Shown in pieces: positions 1 through 5,769 of a stretch of DNA of 11,766 nucleotides. Position 1 is the stretch's first letter. The number at the start of each line of letters is the position of its first letter. The position numbers were made by a program, and so were the translations under genes. The stretch spans positions 1 to 11,766 of the forward strand of contig CAYTLQ010000134.1 in the NCBI GenBank assembly GCA_964438715.1, given 5' to 3'. The notes beneath the pieces are model-generated. The model made no database searches. It had not been told where the DNA came from and worked only from the letters and a program-made list of their open reading frames with translations. The DNA comes from CAYTLQ01 sp964438715 (GTDB lineage: Bacteria; Bacteroidota; Ignavibacteria; Ignavibacteriales; Ignavibacteriaceae).

Positions 1-157
1 ACCCAATCCACATACCCCATGGAAATGCGTCGGAGAGATTTGTTGTTGCACCAAGTCCTTTGGTAAATCTTAGATATGTGGAATATAAACCAAAAATAAT
101 TATCAGAAATGCAACTGATTTCCAGAATGTAGGTTTAAGAATATTTAAAGATTTCAT
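1..157 (-). CDS. hybB: HybB/NrfD-type membrane subunit, N-terminal 52 residues only
   Basis: Partial gene running off the left edge of the window; 52 residues are visible. They begin MKSLNILKPTFWKS, continue into a hydrophobic helix (about residues 14-31), and then carry the motif GLGATTNLSDAFPWGMWIG. That matches the conserved start of HybB (GLG..x..L...FPWG.WI), the cytochrome-less quinone-interacting membrane subunit of Hyb-type hydrogenases in the NrfD/PsrC family. Such subunits span the membrane many times and pass electrons between a partner ferredoxin subunit and the quinone pool. The ATG overlaps the TGA of the upstream ferredoxin gene (ATGA), so translation is probably coupled and the two products probably form one complex. 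The family call is firm. The true partner enzyme (hydrogenase or another oxidoreductase) lies outside the window, so the symbol is by homology only. Confidence 0.85.
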   Translation of the reverse strand, partial: MKSLNILKPTFWKSVAFLIIIFGLYSTYLRFTKGLGATTNLSDAFPWGMWIG

Positions 158-927
158 TTTCGTTCTCCGTTATTGGATTTTTCTTCGTGAGCAATTTCAT
201 TTTTCCTCTTTGTAAGCCAATACATACCTCCAAGAAAAATTGTACCAAAAGAAACCACAGTTGGAATTTTCTCAAGAGCTTTCATTGTAAGATGTGGCAA
301 TGCTTCCTGTGGTAAATTGCGTGCAAATCCCAATTGATCAAAAGGAACGGAAGATAGAATAAGCACATTTGTGCCACCCGCTTCTTTCAGTCCATAGATA
401 TGCGGATAGTATGTATCGGGATTTTCTTGTATTCTCTTTTGTGCTTCAGCGACCAACTCATCCAGATTACCGAAGATGGTGGCTCCGGTTGGACATGCCT
501 CGGAACATGCTGTTGGCTCGCCTTTTTTCAGTCGCTCATGACACATAATACATTTTCTTACACGCGGATTTGCACTGCTCCATTCATAACGGGGAATATT
601 GTGAGGGCATGCCTGCATACAGTAGCGGCAGCCGATACATTTCGATTCATCATAGAGAACAGGTCCCTCTTCGGTTTTTTGGAATGCTCCAACGGGACAT
701 ACTGACACGCATGTAGGGTCCTGACAATGCATGCATAGTTTTCGTGTAAATACTTCACCATGTTGCTCAACTACAGTATATGTTGATGCTGAAAGATGGT
801 CCTTAAGTGGATCTTTATTGGTTTCCGGAAGGTTATTCGCTGTTTTACAGGCAAAGTAACACTCTCCACATCCAACGCAAAGGGTTGAATCAAACAGTAA
901 ACCTTTTTGCTTTTTCATAACTGCCAT
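154..927 (-). CDS. hybA: HybA-type 4x[4Fe-4S] ferredoxin subunit, membrane anchored, no Tat signal
   Basis: A 257-residue electron-transfer subunit. Sixteen cysteines in four groups (17/20/23/27, 65/68/73/77, 97/100/103/107, 126/129/141/145) fit four [4Fe-4S] clusters. The opening LFDSTLCVGCGEC and the later YPHIYGLKEAGGTNVLILS closely resemble E. coli HybA as I know it. A single hydrophobic segment at about 221-238, followed by KRK, is the C-terminal anchor typical of HybA. Unlike E. coli HybA there is no twin-arginine signal: the ferredoxin fold starts about 8 residues after the start. The subunit may therefore face the cytoplasm or be exported with a partner. It sits 6 nt after the GcvH-like gene and overlaps the HybB-like gene by 4 nt. 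Residue 4 is an alternative start (position 918); neither start has a clear ribosome binding site. Confidence 0.9.
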   Translation of the reverse strand: MAVMKKQKGLLFDSTLCVGCGECYFACKTANNLPETNKDPLKDHLSASTYTVVEQHGEVFTRKLCMHCQDPTCVSVCPVGAFQKTEEGPVLYDESKCIGCRYCMQACPHNIPRYEWSSANPRVRKCIMCHERLKKGEPTACSEACPTGATIFGNLDELVAEAQKRIQENPDTYYPHIYGLKEAGGTNVLILSSVPFDQLGFARNLPQEALPHLTMKALEKIPTVVSFGTIFLGGMYWLTKRKNEIAHEEKSNNGERK

Positions 928-933
928 CCGAAA

Positions 934-1590
934 TTAAAGTGAAAGAAATTGTTCTTCGAATTCCCTGATGGTTTTATCTTCAAAGTTCTTTAGAACTCCT
1001 TCAACAATGTTTCCGCCATCAGCCATTGTTACTCCTGCAAGTTCCGGTACAGAGGATTGTGCGTGGACGAAATCTCTAAATCTGGTGAATTCCGATTTCA
1101 GCCAATTAACAGCGGCATCTCTGGTCTTTAGTGAAATAATGTCATTTGAAAAAGAATCGGGTTTTACCTGAATGAGCCAGTCCGGATCATAAGGATCGCT
1201 AATCAGTTTTTCAGCAAGATTTCGGTTAATTCCCGTTATTTCACCTGAAACAGGCGAGCGAAGTGAAACTGTGTGTTTACCGGATCTTGCTTCGAATATT
1301 ACTTCTCCGGCTTTTACTTTATCGCCTTCCTTTTTAATCGGCGTTACGGTAAGATTTTTGAATGCCTTCAGGATAAAATCATCTACCCCCATGCGTACCA
1401 TATCACCTTTCACCTTGGTAATCCAGGTATGTCCTTTAGAAAGAAAATAGCCTGCCGGTAGAATGATACTGCCTTTATTGAAAACTGACAGGCTTACAAA
1501 CGCAGGATGTTCTTTTTTTTGTGCTTTTAATACGATGAAATCTACTAATAAAAAGACTATGAAGGTTAAAACAACAAATAAAGCGACCAT
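934..1590 (-). CDS. Membrane-anchored GcvH-like (lipoyl-type) domain protein
   Basis: 218 residues. One N-terminal transmembrane helix (about 3-20) is followed by positive charge (LKAQKK), suggesting that the remainder lies in the cytoplasm. Residues about 53-143 resemble glycine cleavage H protein: a GHTWI start, EGDKVKAGEVIFEA, then SPVSGEITGINRNL and DPYDPDWLI, which match the H-protein pattern of SP(V/L)SG, N, and PY..GWL. Lysine 105 (RSGKHTVSLRSP) sits eight residues before the conserved proline, exactly where H proteins carry the lipoylated lysine, although the preceding ESV is replaced by RSG. The last 70 residues are not recognised. No other glycine cleavage gene is nearby. The gene instead opens an operon with HybA- and HybB-like subunits, so a swinging-arm or redox-carrier role at the membrane is inferred. 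The ATG is well supported by AAGGAG 7 nt upstream. Confidence 0.8.
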   Translation of the reverse strand: MVALFVVLTFIVFLLVDFIVLKAQKKEHPAFVSLSVFNKGSIILPAGYFLSKGHTWITKVKGDMVRMGVDDFILKAFKNLTVTPIKKEGDKVKAGEVIFEARSGKHTVSLRSPVSGEITGINRNLAEKLISDPYDPDWLIQVKPDSFSNDIISLKTRDAAVNWLKSEFTRFRDFVHAQSSVPELAGVTMADGGNIVEGVLKNFEDKTIREFEEQFLSL

Positions 1591-1597
1591 TTTTATT

Positions 1598-1603
1598 CTC
1601 CTT
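1598..1603 (-). promoter_or_regulatory. Shine-Dalgarno site of the GcvH-like gene
   Basis: AAGGAG on the minus strand ends 7 nt before the ATG at 1590. It fixes the start codon and is one of the few canonical ribosome binding sites in the window. Confidence 0.8.
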
Positions 1604-1615
1604 GAATGAAATTTT

Positions 1616-1632
1616 ATCTCTTATTCAGAGAT
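1616..1632 (-). promoter_or_regulatory. Small hairpin in the leader of the GcvH-like operon
   Basis: ATCTCT and AGAGAT form a perfect 6-bp inverted repeat around a 5-nt loop, 12 nt from the Shine-Dalgarno site. It would lie in the 5' leader of the operon mRNA. It is short and could be chance; any role in translation or stability is a guess. Confidence 0.3.
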
Positions 1633-1665
1633 TGTTATTCAAGGATAATGCCGGAATTGGAATAG

Positions 1666-1700
1666 TGTCGTAAGCTATTATAAAACAATAACTTACGACA
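1666..1700 (-). promoter_or_regulatory. Inverted repeat with embedded TATAAT, likely operator/promoter of the lipoyl-hyb operon
   Basis: Arms TGTCGTAAG (1666-1674) and CTTACGACA (1692-1700) are perfect complements. After one mismatch they continue as TATT/AATA, giving a 14-position stem with one mismatch around a 7-nt centre. On the minus strand the centre contains TATAAT, and TAGATT lies 17 nt upstream of it as a weak -35. The repeat begins 75 bp ahead of the GcvH-like start. No U-tract follows on either strand, which argues against a simple terminator. A dimeric repressor or activator site over the promoter is inferred; the regulator is unknown. The perfect 9-bp arms do not fit the FNR or Rex consensus sequences I know. 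Confidence 0.5.
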
Positions 1701-1729
1701 ATCTATTAAAAAAGGGAAATTTTTGGGAG

Positions 1730-1857
1730 TGTTGAAATTCTCAACAGGCTTCCTGTTGAAATTTTCTTATAGAAAAATAAAAGTCTTGAAAAATGTGTAA
1801 AAATCAACAAATTAAGCTGTTGAATATTTCATCGGTATGATGATTAATTATTCAACA
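1730..1857. repeat. Cluster of six alternating TGTTGA/TCAACA motifs
   Basis: TGTTGA occurs on the plus strand at 1730, 1754 and 1818. Its complement TCAACA occurs at 1741, 1804 and 1852, so the six copies strictly alternate in orientation. Two copies extend to the direct repeat TGTTGAAATT (1730-1739 and 1754-1763). Pairs of copies form hairpins: TCAACAGG/CCTGTTGA with a 3-nt loop (1741-1759), and TGTTGAATA/TATTCAACA (1818-1826 with 1849-1857) enclosing a TCATC/GATGA stem. The cluster occupies the gap between the CcmE-like gene and the lipoyl-hyb operon. It could act as transcript-end structure for the CcmE-like gene or as a protein-binding array. Confidence 0.45.
1818..1857 (-). terminator. 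Possible transcript-end hairpin of the CcmE-like gene
   Basis: This two-part stem (9 bp outer, 5 bp inner with a 5-nt loop) begins 2 nt after the TAA of the CcmE-like gene. The sequence after it on the minus strand is T-rich but lacks an immediate run of Ts, so it is at best a weak intrinsic terminator or an mRNA 3'-end stabiliser. Confidence 0.3.
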
Positions 1858-1858
1858 C

Positions 1859-2206
1859 TTATTTTACTAAAACCTCTGAGGCATGGAAATAATCACCATG
1901 TAAATGACCCCGAAGTGTTACAATGGAATTTACCTCTATTGAGGGGGGCATTTCAAAAGGTCCGTGGATTAACATTTCAACGCCCGCCTGATCTTTCGCG
2001 TAAAAAATAGTAACACCCTGTCCGGGGTCTTGAGTAAATCCTTTTTCTTTTACCAATTCGACACGAATTTCTTTGCTCGCACTATTGTTAGGGTCAAGCG
2101 CTGAAAACAAGCCAAGCTTTTCCTGCGGTGCGAAATATGTAAAGTAAATAAGTGCAACAACAAGGAGAACTAAAAGGGGAAGTATAAGTTTTTGGAAGTT
2201 TTTCAT
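1859..2206 (-). CDS. Small membrane-anchored OB-fold protein, CcmE-like, lacking the C-terminal haem-ligand tail
   Basis: 115 residues: a short N-terminus, one transmembrane helix (about 6-25), then a beta-rich domain. The stretch from residue about 46, with GVTIFYAKDQAGVEMLIHG and the ending GDYFHASEVLVK, resembles the CcmE family (the haem chaperone of cytochrome c maturation), whose OB domain ends in similar wording. In CcmE a conserved histidine, or in Bacteroidota-type proteins a Cys-Pro-containing tail, follows that point. Here the TAA comes straight after LVK, so no equivalent residue is present. It may be a divergent or non-haem OB-fold protein. No other cytochrome maturation gene is visible. 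The gene is on the same strand as the lipoyl-hyb operon but is separated from it by 268 bases. No strong ribosome binding site precedes the ATG. Confidence 0.6.
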   Translation of the reverse strand: MKNFQKLILPLLVLLVVALIYFTYFAPQEKLGLFSALDPNNSASKEIRVELVKEKGFTQDPGQGVTIFYAKDQAGVEMLIHGPFEMPPSIEVNSIVTLRGHLHGDYFHASEVLVK

Positions 2207-2238
2207 TTCTTAATCAAATTTTAAAGATTTAATATAAA

Positions 2239-2269
2239 TAAATATATTCATGGTTTTCATTCAATGCAA
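2239..2269 (-). promoter_or_regulatory. Candidate Bacteroidota-type promoter of the CcmE-like gene
   Basis: On the minus strand TTG (2267-2269) is followed after exactly 20 nt by TATATTTA (2239-2246). This fits the Bacteroidota sigma consensus TTTG-N19-21-TAnnTTTG except for the last base of the -7 box and the first base of the -33 box. It would give a leader of roughly 25 nt ahead of the ATG at 2206. Confidence 0.4.
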
Positions 2270-2309
2270 GGTAAAGTACAGAATGGGAGCGAAATCATTC
2301 CGTCAGGAT

Positions 2310-2699
2310 TTATTCTGTTGTTGTATATTGAAATAGTCCGCAATAAGCTCCTGCAGGATCAGAAATGATACAATAGCGTCCGGATTCACCGGCATTCTTT
2401 GGCCCGATAATAATTCTTCCACCGTTTTCGGTTACTGTCTTCAGGCTTTTTTCGAGATCAGCTACCGTAATGTAAATTATCCAATATGGAGGAAGTTGAT
2501 TGTTCGTACCCCTCTTGTGGCAAACTCCGGCAACGGGTATTTGTGATGTTGGTGTTTTCATAACAAAATCCTCGTACTCTCCCATATTTAATCCTTCGGG
2601 TACCCACCCGGTAACTTTGGAATAAAAATCCCTTACCTCTTCTGCATTTGGTACAGTAAGATCAAACCAGCCAACAGTTCCAATATTATCTGAGCTCAT
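2310..2699 (-). CDS. VOC-fold (glyoxalase/bleomycin-resistance superfamily) protein
   Basis: 129 residues, the length of a single-chain VOC protein with two beta-alpha-beta-beta-beta halves. The first half is about 5-63 (VGWFDLTVPNAEEVRDFYSKV, GW). The second is about 70-126 (YWIIYITVADLEKSLKTV, GGRIIIGP, ISDPAGAYCGLFQ). This pattern is typical of the COG3324 group of proteins related to lactoylglutathione lyase. The positions where glyoxalase I carries its metal ligands appear to be replaced (D13 in strand 1, Y76 or a nearby residue in the second half, Q124 at the end), so it is probably not a classical glyoxalase. The gene lies 14 nt downstream of the alpha/beta hydrolase and is very likely co-transcribed with it. 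The substrate cannot be deduced. Confidence 0.85.
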   Translation of the reverse strand: MSSDNIGTVGWFDLTVPNAEEVRDFYSKVTGWVPEGLNMGEYEDFVMKTPTSQIPVAGVCHKRGTNNQLPPYWIIYITVADLEKSLKTVTENGGRIIIGPKNAGESGRYCIISDPAGAYCGLFQYTTTE

Positions 2700-2713
2700 A
2701 AGTTTGCCTTGTA

Positions 2714-3499
2714 TTAAATTGTTTCAAGATAGTTTTTAATTTCCATATTCACTTCATTTGGCATTTCCAGGGGGGAGAGGTGACCAGCATTTTTTATCAA
2801 AGCGAAACGACTGCCCGGAGAATTATCTGCCATTGTTTTCATTACCTCGGGAGTAGAAAGAGAATCCTTTTCGCCACAAATAAACAGTGCAGGAACAGGA
2901 ATGTTTTTCAGCGCCTGTGTGGTATCGGTGCGTGCCGCCATTGCAATCAGGCATCCTTTAACCCCAACAGGATCGTTCATCAGCCACTGATTCAGCTCGT
3001 TCTCATTCTCCGCATAGATTCTCTCTTTATTCTCCGCATAAATTGTTGTGGGGATAAATTCACTTATGTATTGTACAGCCTCACCCCTGTTAATTCTTTT
3101 TACGGCATTTGCTCTTTTTATCTTCGTTTCATCATTATCTGCCGCAGATTTTGTATCGCAGAAAATATAGCCGCCGAACAATTCCGGATTTCTTTCCGCC
3201 GCACGAAGGCAAATATATCCTCCCATAGATAAACCACAGATGACAGGTTTATGAATATGAAGTGTCTGAATAACAAGCTCAAGGTCATCAACCATTGATT
3301 CTAAGGTAAACTGACCATGTCCGGTAGTCGAATTTCCAAGTCCGCGTATATCGTAAGTAACACAATAAAAATCCTCCTGTAATGCAGTAACCTGATATTT
3401 CCACATTGCGGCGCTTAAAGGAAAGCCATGAACAAACACAATGGGTTTTTTTTCCGGTGAACCATAAGTGTAAACTGCCAAATCAGATATGTATTGCAT
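2714..3499 (-). CDS. Alpha/beta-fold hydrolase
   Basis: 261 residues, a full-length single-domain alpha/beta hydrolase of the size of 3-oxoadipate enol-lactonase (PcaD) and related esterases. Visible motifs are the oxyanion-region HGFPLSAAMW (24-33), the nucleophile elbow GLSMGG with Ser91, the acid in CGEKDSLS (Asp212), and the catalytic histidine in NAGHLSPLEMP (His240). A predominantly helical lid lies between about 115 and 190. There is no signal peptide, so it is cytoplasmic. It is the first gene of a probable two-gene unit with the VOC protein. Nothing nearby belongs to an aromatic degradation pathway, so a PcaD role is not claimed. No convincing promoter or ribosome binding site was found ahead of it. 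Confidence 0.9.
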   Translation of the reverse strand: MQYISDLAVYTYGSPEKKPIVFVHGFPLSAAMWKYQVTALQEDFYCVTYDIRGLGNSTTGHGQFTLESMVDDLELVIQTLHIHKPVICGLSMGGYICLRAAERNPELFGGYIFCDTKSAADNDETKIKRANAVKRINRGEAVQYISEFIPTTIYAENKERIYAENENELNQWLMNDPVGVKGCLIAMAARTDTTQALKNIPVPALFICGEKDSLSTPEVMKTMADNSPGSRFALIKNAGHLSPLEMPNEVNMEIKNYLETI

Positions 3500-3808
3500 A
3501 AAATATTCTTTTAATTATTCTATTGATTTTTCCTTAATAATTTAATCACCGTATTTCACAACAGCCTTGAACTAAAATTACCCTTTTTATCATTCATATC
3601 TGCGAAATTTCCAATAAACAAATTTACTGTTTTTTAAATTTTTCCTGAGTGTAATGGGAATATCTTACAGCGGGTTAAGCGATTTTTCGGATTTAAGAAC
3701 ATATCACCCGTCTAAACTCCTTTATCTAATAAGACAATAATTTTAGTATCGTTAATGTAATTACAAACTTCGCTGATTTGCCGTAATATGGAAAAAGTGT
3801 ATTTGTCA
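3500..3808. other. Gene-free AT-rich interval between hydrolase and cupin genes
   Basis: About 309 bases with no convincing coding sequence on either strand. It must hold the promoter of the alpha/beta hydrolase and the transcript end of the cupin gene, both read leftward, but neither a clear TTTG/TAnnTTTG pair nor a strong hairpin with a T-tract was seen. The only coding hint is a 22-codon minus-strand frame starting near 3695, with AAAGGAG about 15 nt ahead, which is too weak to call. Confidence 0.6.
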
Positions 3809-4177
3809 CTATCGGGGTAATTCGTCTCTGTGTACAGTGTTAATGTCGAATGCAGGCATACAAACGGATACATATTCACATGATTCTTTAAATGGATTTG
3901 AGTAACGAACTCTGGTTCCGCTTTTAATCAGTACGGATTCACCTTTTTCAAGGTCAATAACTTCATTATCTGTTTCAATTCTCTTCTTGCCTGATATAAT
4001 AAAGGTTAACTCATCAAATTCGGGAGTCTGAAACGGCTCTCCCCATCCCGGAGGCGCAACCATGTGAGCAAATGAAAAATTAGTATTTCCTGTGCTTACC
4101 CTGCCAAAGTGTTCTTTAATTATTTTGTCATCCAGCACGGGAATTTGAACCGGTGATTTCTGAATAACGACTTTCAT
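3809..4177 (-). CDS. Single-domain cupin protein
   Basis: 122 residues forming one small beta-barrel cupin. The core is WGEPFQTPEFDELTFIISGKKRIE (about 45-68), which corresponds to cupin motif 1, and the second motif follows as LEKGESVLIKSGTRVRYSNP (76-95). The usual HxH metal ligands of motif 1 are replaced: Gln50 and Glu53/Glu56 occupy that stretch, a pattern I associate with the Q/E-type cupins annotated as ethanolamine-utilisation-like or simply cupin_2. No metal site can be asserted. It stands alone, divergent from the GHL10 gene with 93 bases between the two starts. The function is unknown; binding of a small carboxylate or sugar-like ligand would fit the fold. Confidence 0.85.
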   Translation of the reverse strand: MKVVIQKSPVQIPVLDDKIIKEHFGRVSTGNTNFSFAHMVAPPGWGEPFQTPEFDELTFIISGKKRIETDNEVIDLEKGESVLIKSGTRVRYSNPFKESCEYVSVCMPAFDINTVHRDELPR

Positions 4178-4270
4178 TTAATTTCTTAAAGATATTTAGT
4201 TAATAGTATTTAATAATGGCAATATATGTAATTTTACTACCTGAATATTAACAAATTCCGGTAATACTTT

Positions 4271-5755
4271 ATGAGAAATAACATCCTTCCGATACTTCTC
4301 CTTATTCTCTTCGTCGTTACTCCATATACGCAAGGACAAAAATATCAGATGCGCGGCGCATGGATTGCGACGGTTGGCAACATTGACTGGCCTTCAAGCC
4401 GCACAAGTTCATCAGGAGAGAAAATAACAGAGCTTATTACAATGCTTGATAATCTGCAAAGAGCCGGAATTAATACAATATTTTTTCAGGTTCGTACCGA
4501 ATGCGATGCGCTGTACAAATCAGATATTGAGCCGTGGTCTTATTGGCTTACCGGTCAACAGGGGCAGGCTCCTCACCCGTATTTCGATCCGTTAGAATTT
4601 GTTATTGATGAAAGCCATAAACGGGGAATGGAATTACATGCATGGTTTAATCCTTATCGTGCAGTAAAAACTCCGGGTGAGTATCCACAGGCTTCAAATC
4701 ATGTTTCAGTTCTTCATCCTGACTGGCTGTTACAGTTTCCGGGTTATACTATGCTTAATCCCGGACATCCGAAGGTAAAGGAATACATACTTTCTATTGT
4801 CACCGATGTTGTAACCCGATATGATGTTGACGGTATTCATTTTGACGATTACTTTTACCCATATTCTCCAAAAGTGAGCAATGAGGATTCTCTGACATAT
4901 TCTCTTTTTCCTGAAGAAATTGACAATATCGACGACTGGAGACGGCATAGTATTAACAGTCTTATGGCTTCGCTTAATAATATGATCAAGACGGTAAAAC
5001 CACATATTAAATTCGGAATTAGTCCTTTTGGTATTGTAGAAAATAAATTTGCAAATACGAGCGGATTTGAGTCATTTCATATTCTCTACTGTGATCCATT
5101 ACAATGGATAGAAAATAAATCGGTTGATTATGTATTACCGCAACTGTATTGGGAAACAGACCATGCGAAAGCGCCATATTCTAATTTATTACCATGGTGG
5201 AGCGAAGTAACGGAAGATGTTCATTTGTATATTGGACTTTTTACATCCAAATTCACAGGCCGAAGATATGAGGGCGATAAGACACAGCTTTATCAGCAGA
5301 TATTAATGAACAGACAATTCAATAATGTATTGGGTGAGGTTCATTTCAGTGCAAAGAGTATTTCCGAAAACTTTAGTGGAGTTGCTGATTCACTTCGTTT
5401 AGTTTATTACCGTTATCCTGCATTTCCTCCTCTGATGCCGTGGAAAGATGCCTTGCCTCCCAACGCGCCGGATAGTCTTAAAGTAGAAAAGAAAGATACC
5501 AATCTGATAATCACATGGAGTACCCCGTTGCCTGCTAAAGATGGCGGGTTGCCGGAAAGGTATATTGTTTATCTGATACCCGATGCAAATGCCGTGTCCG
5601 AAAATTCAGGGAAATACATTCGTTTCAATGTATCGCACGCTACCAGAAAAGTACGCATTCCTTTAAGTGAAATACCTTCCGGTAGTTATATTGTCGTTAC
5701 CGCAATGGACAGGCTCTGGAATGAAAGCAATCCTTCAATAATTACAATTGAGTAA
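4271..5755 (+). CDS. Secreted GHL10/DUF187 glycoside hydrolase-like protein with C-terminal FN3-like domain
   Basis: 494 residues. A signal peptide covers about 1-22 (hydrophobic ILPILLLILFVVTP, likely cut near TQG-Q); there is no lipobox cysteine. The main domain (about 26-385) opens with MRGAWIATVGNIDWPSS, the signature of the GHL10 or DUF187 family (COG1649, YddW-like), a TIM-barrel group related to glycoside hydrolases. Acidic motifs include VRTECDALY (75-82), LHAWFNPYR (122-130), VDGIHFDDYFYP (186-197) and LPQLYWE (289-295). GIHFDDY is the probable catalytic strand end. Residues about 397-494 form a fibronectin type III-like domain (PNAPDSLKVEKKDTNLIITW, then SYIVVTAMD). Its role is probably in cleaving or binding envelope or extracellular glycans; the substrate is unknown. 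It converges on the beta-CASP gene with 14 nt between and no obvious terminator. Confidence 0.92.
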   Translation: MRNNILPILLLILFVVTPYTQGQKYQMRGAWIATVGNIDWPSSRTSSSGEKITELITMLDNLQRAGINTIFFQVRTECDALYKSDIEPWSYWLTGQQGQAPHPYFDPLEFVIDESHKRGMELHAWFNPYRAVKTPGEYPQASNHVSVLHPDWLLQFPGYTMLNPGHPKVKEYILSIVTDVVTRYDVDGIHFDDYFYPYSPKVSNEDSLTYSLFPEEIDNIDDWRRHSINSLMASLNNMIKTVKPHIKFGISPFGIVENKFANTSGFESFHILYCDPLQWIENKSVDYVLPQLYWETDHAKAPYSNLLPWWSEVTEDVHLYIGLFTSKFTGRRYEGDKTQLYQQILMNRQFNNVLGEVHFSAKSISENFSGVADSLRLVYYRYPAFPPLMPWKDALPPNAPDSLKVEKKDTNLIITWSTPLPAKDGGLPERYIVYLIPDANAVSENSGKYIRFNVSHATRKVRIPLSEIPSGSYIVVTAMDRLWNESNPSIITIE

Positions 5756-5769
5756 AAAAAGGAAATCTA

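Noticed and set aside
400..705. Plus-strand open frame of about 100 codons opposite the ferredoxin gene
   Set aside because: It is the antisense of a clear four-cluster ferredoxin coding sequence and has no family resemblance.
934..1590. Reading the lipoyl-type protein as the glycine cleavage H protein itself
   Set aside because: It has an N-terminal membrane helix and about 70 extra C-terminal residues. No gcvT or gcvP is nearby, and its operon partners are redox membrane subunits.
2780..3232. 150-codon plus-strand open frame opposite the alpha/beta hydrolase
   Set aside because: Antisense of a gene with an intact catalytic triad; its translation shows no domain.
3630..3695. 22-codon minus-strand frame with AAAGGAG upstream in the hydrolase-cupin gap
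   Set aside because: The ribosome binding site is about 15 nt away, too far, and the peptide is too short to support.
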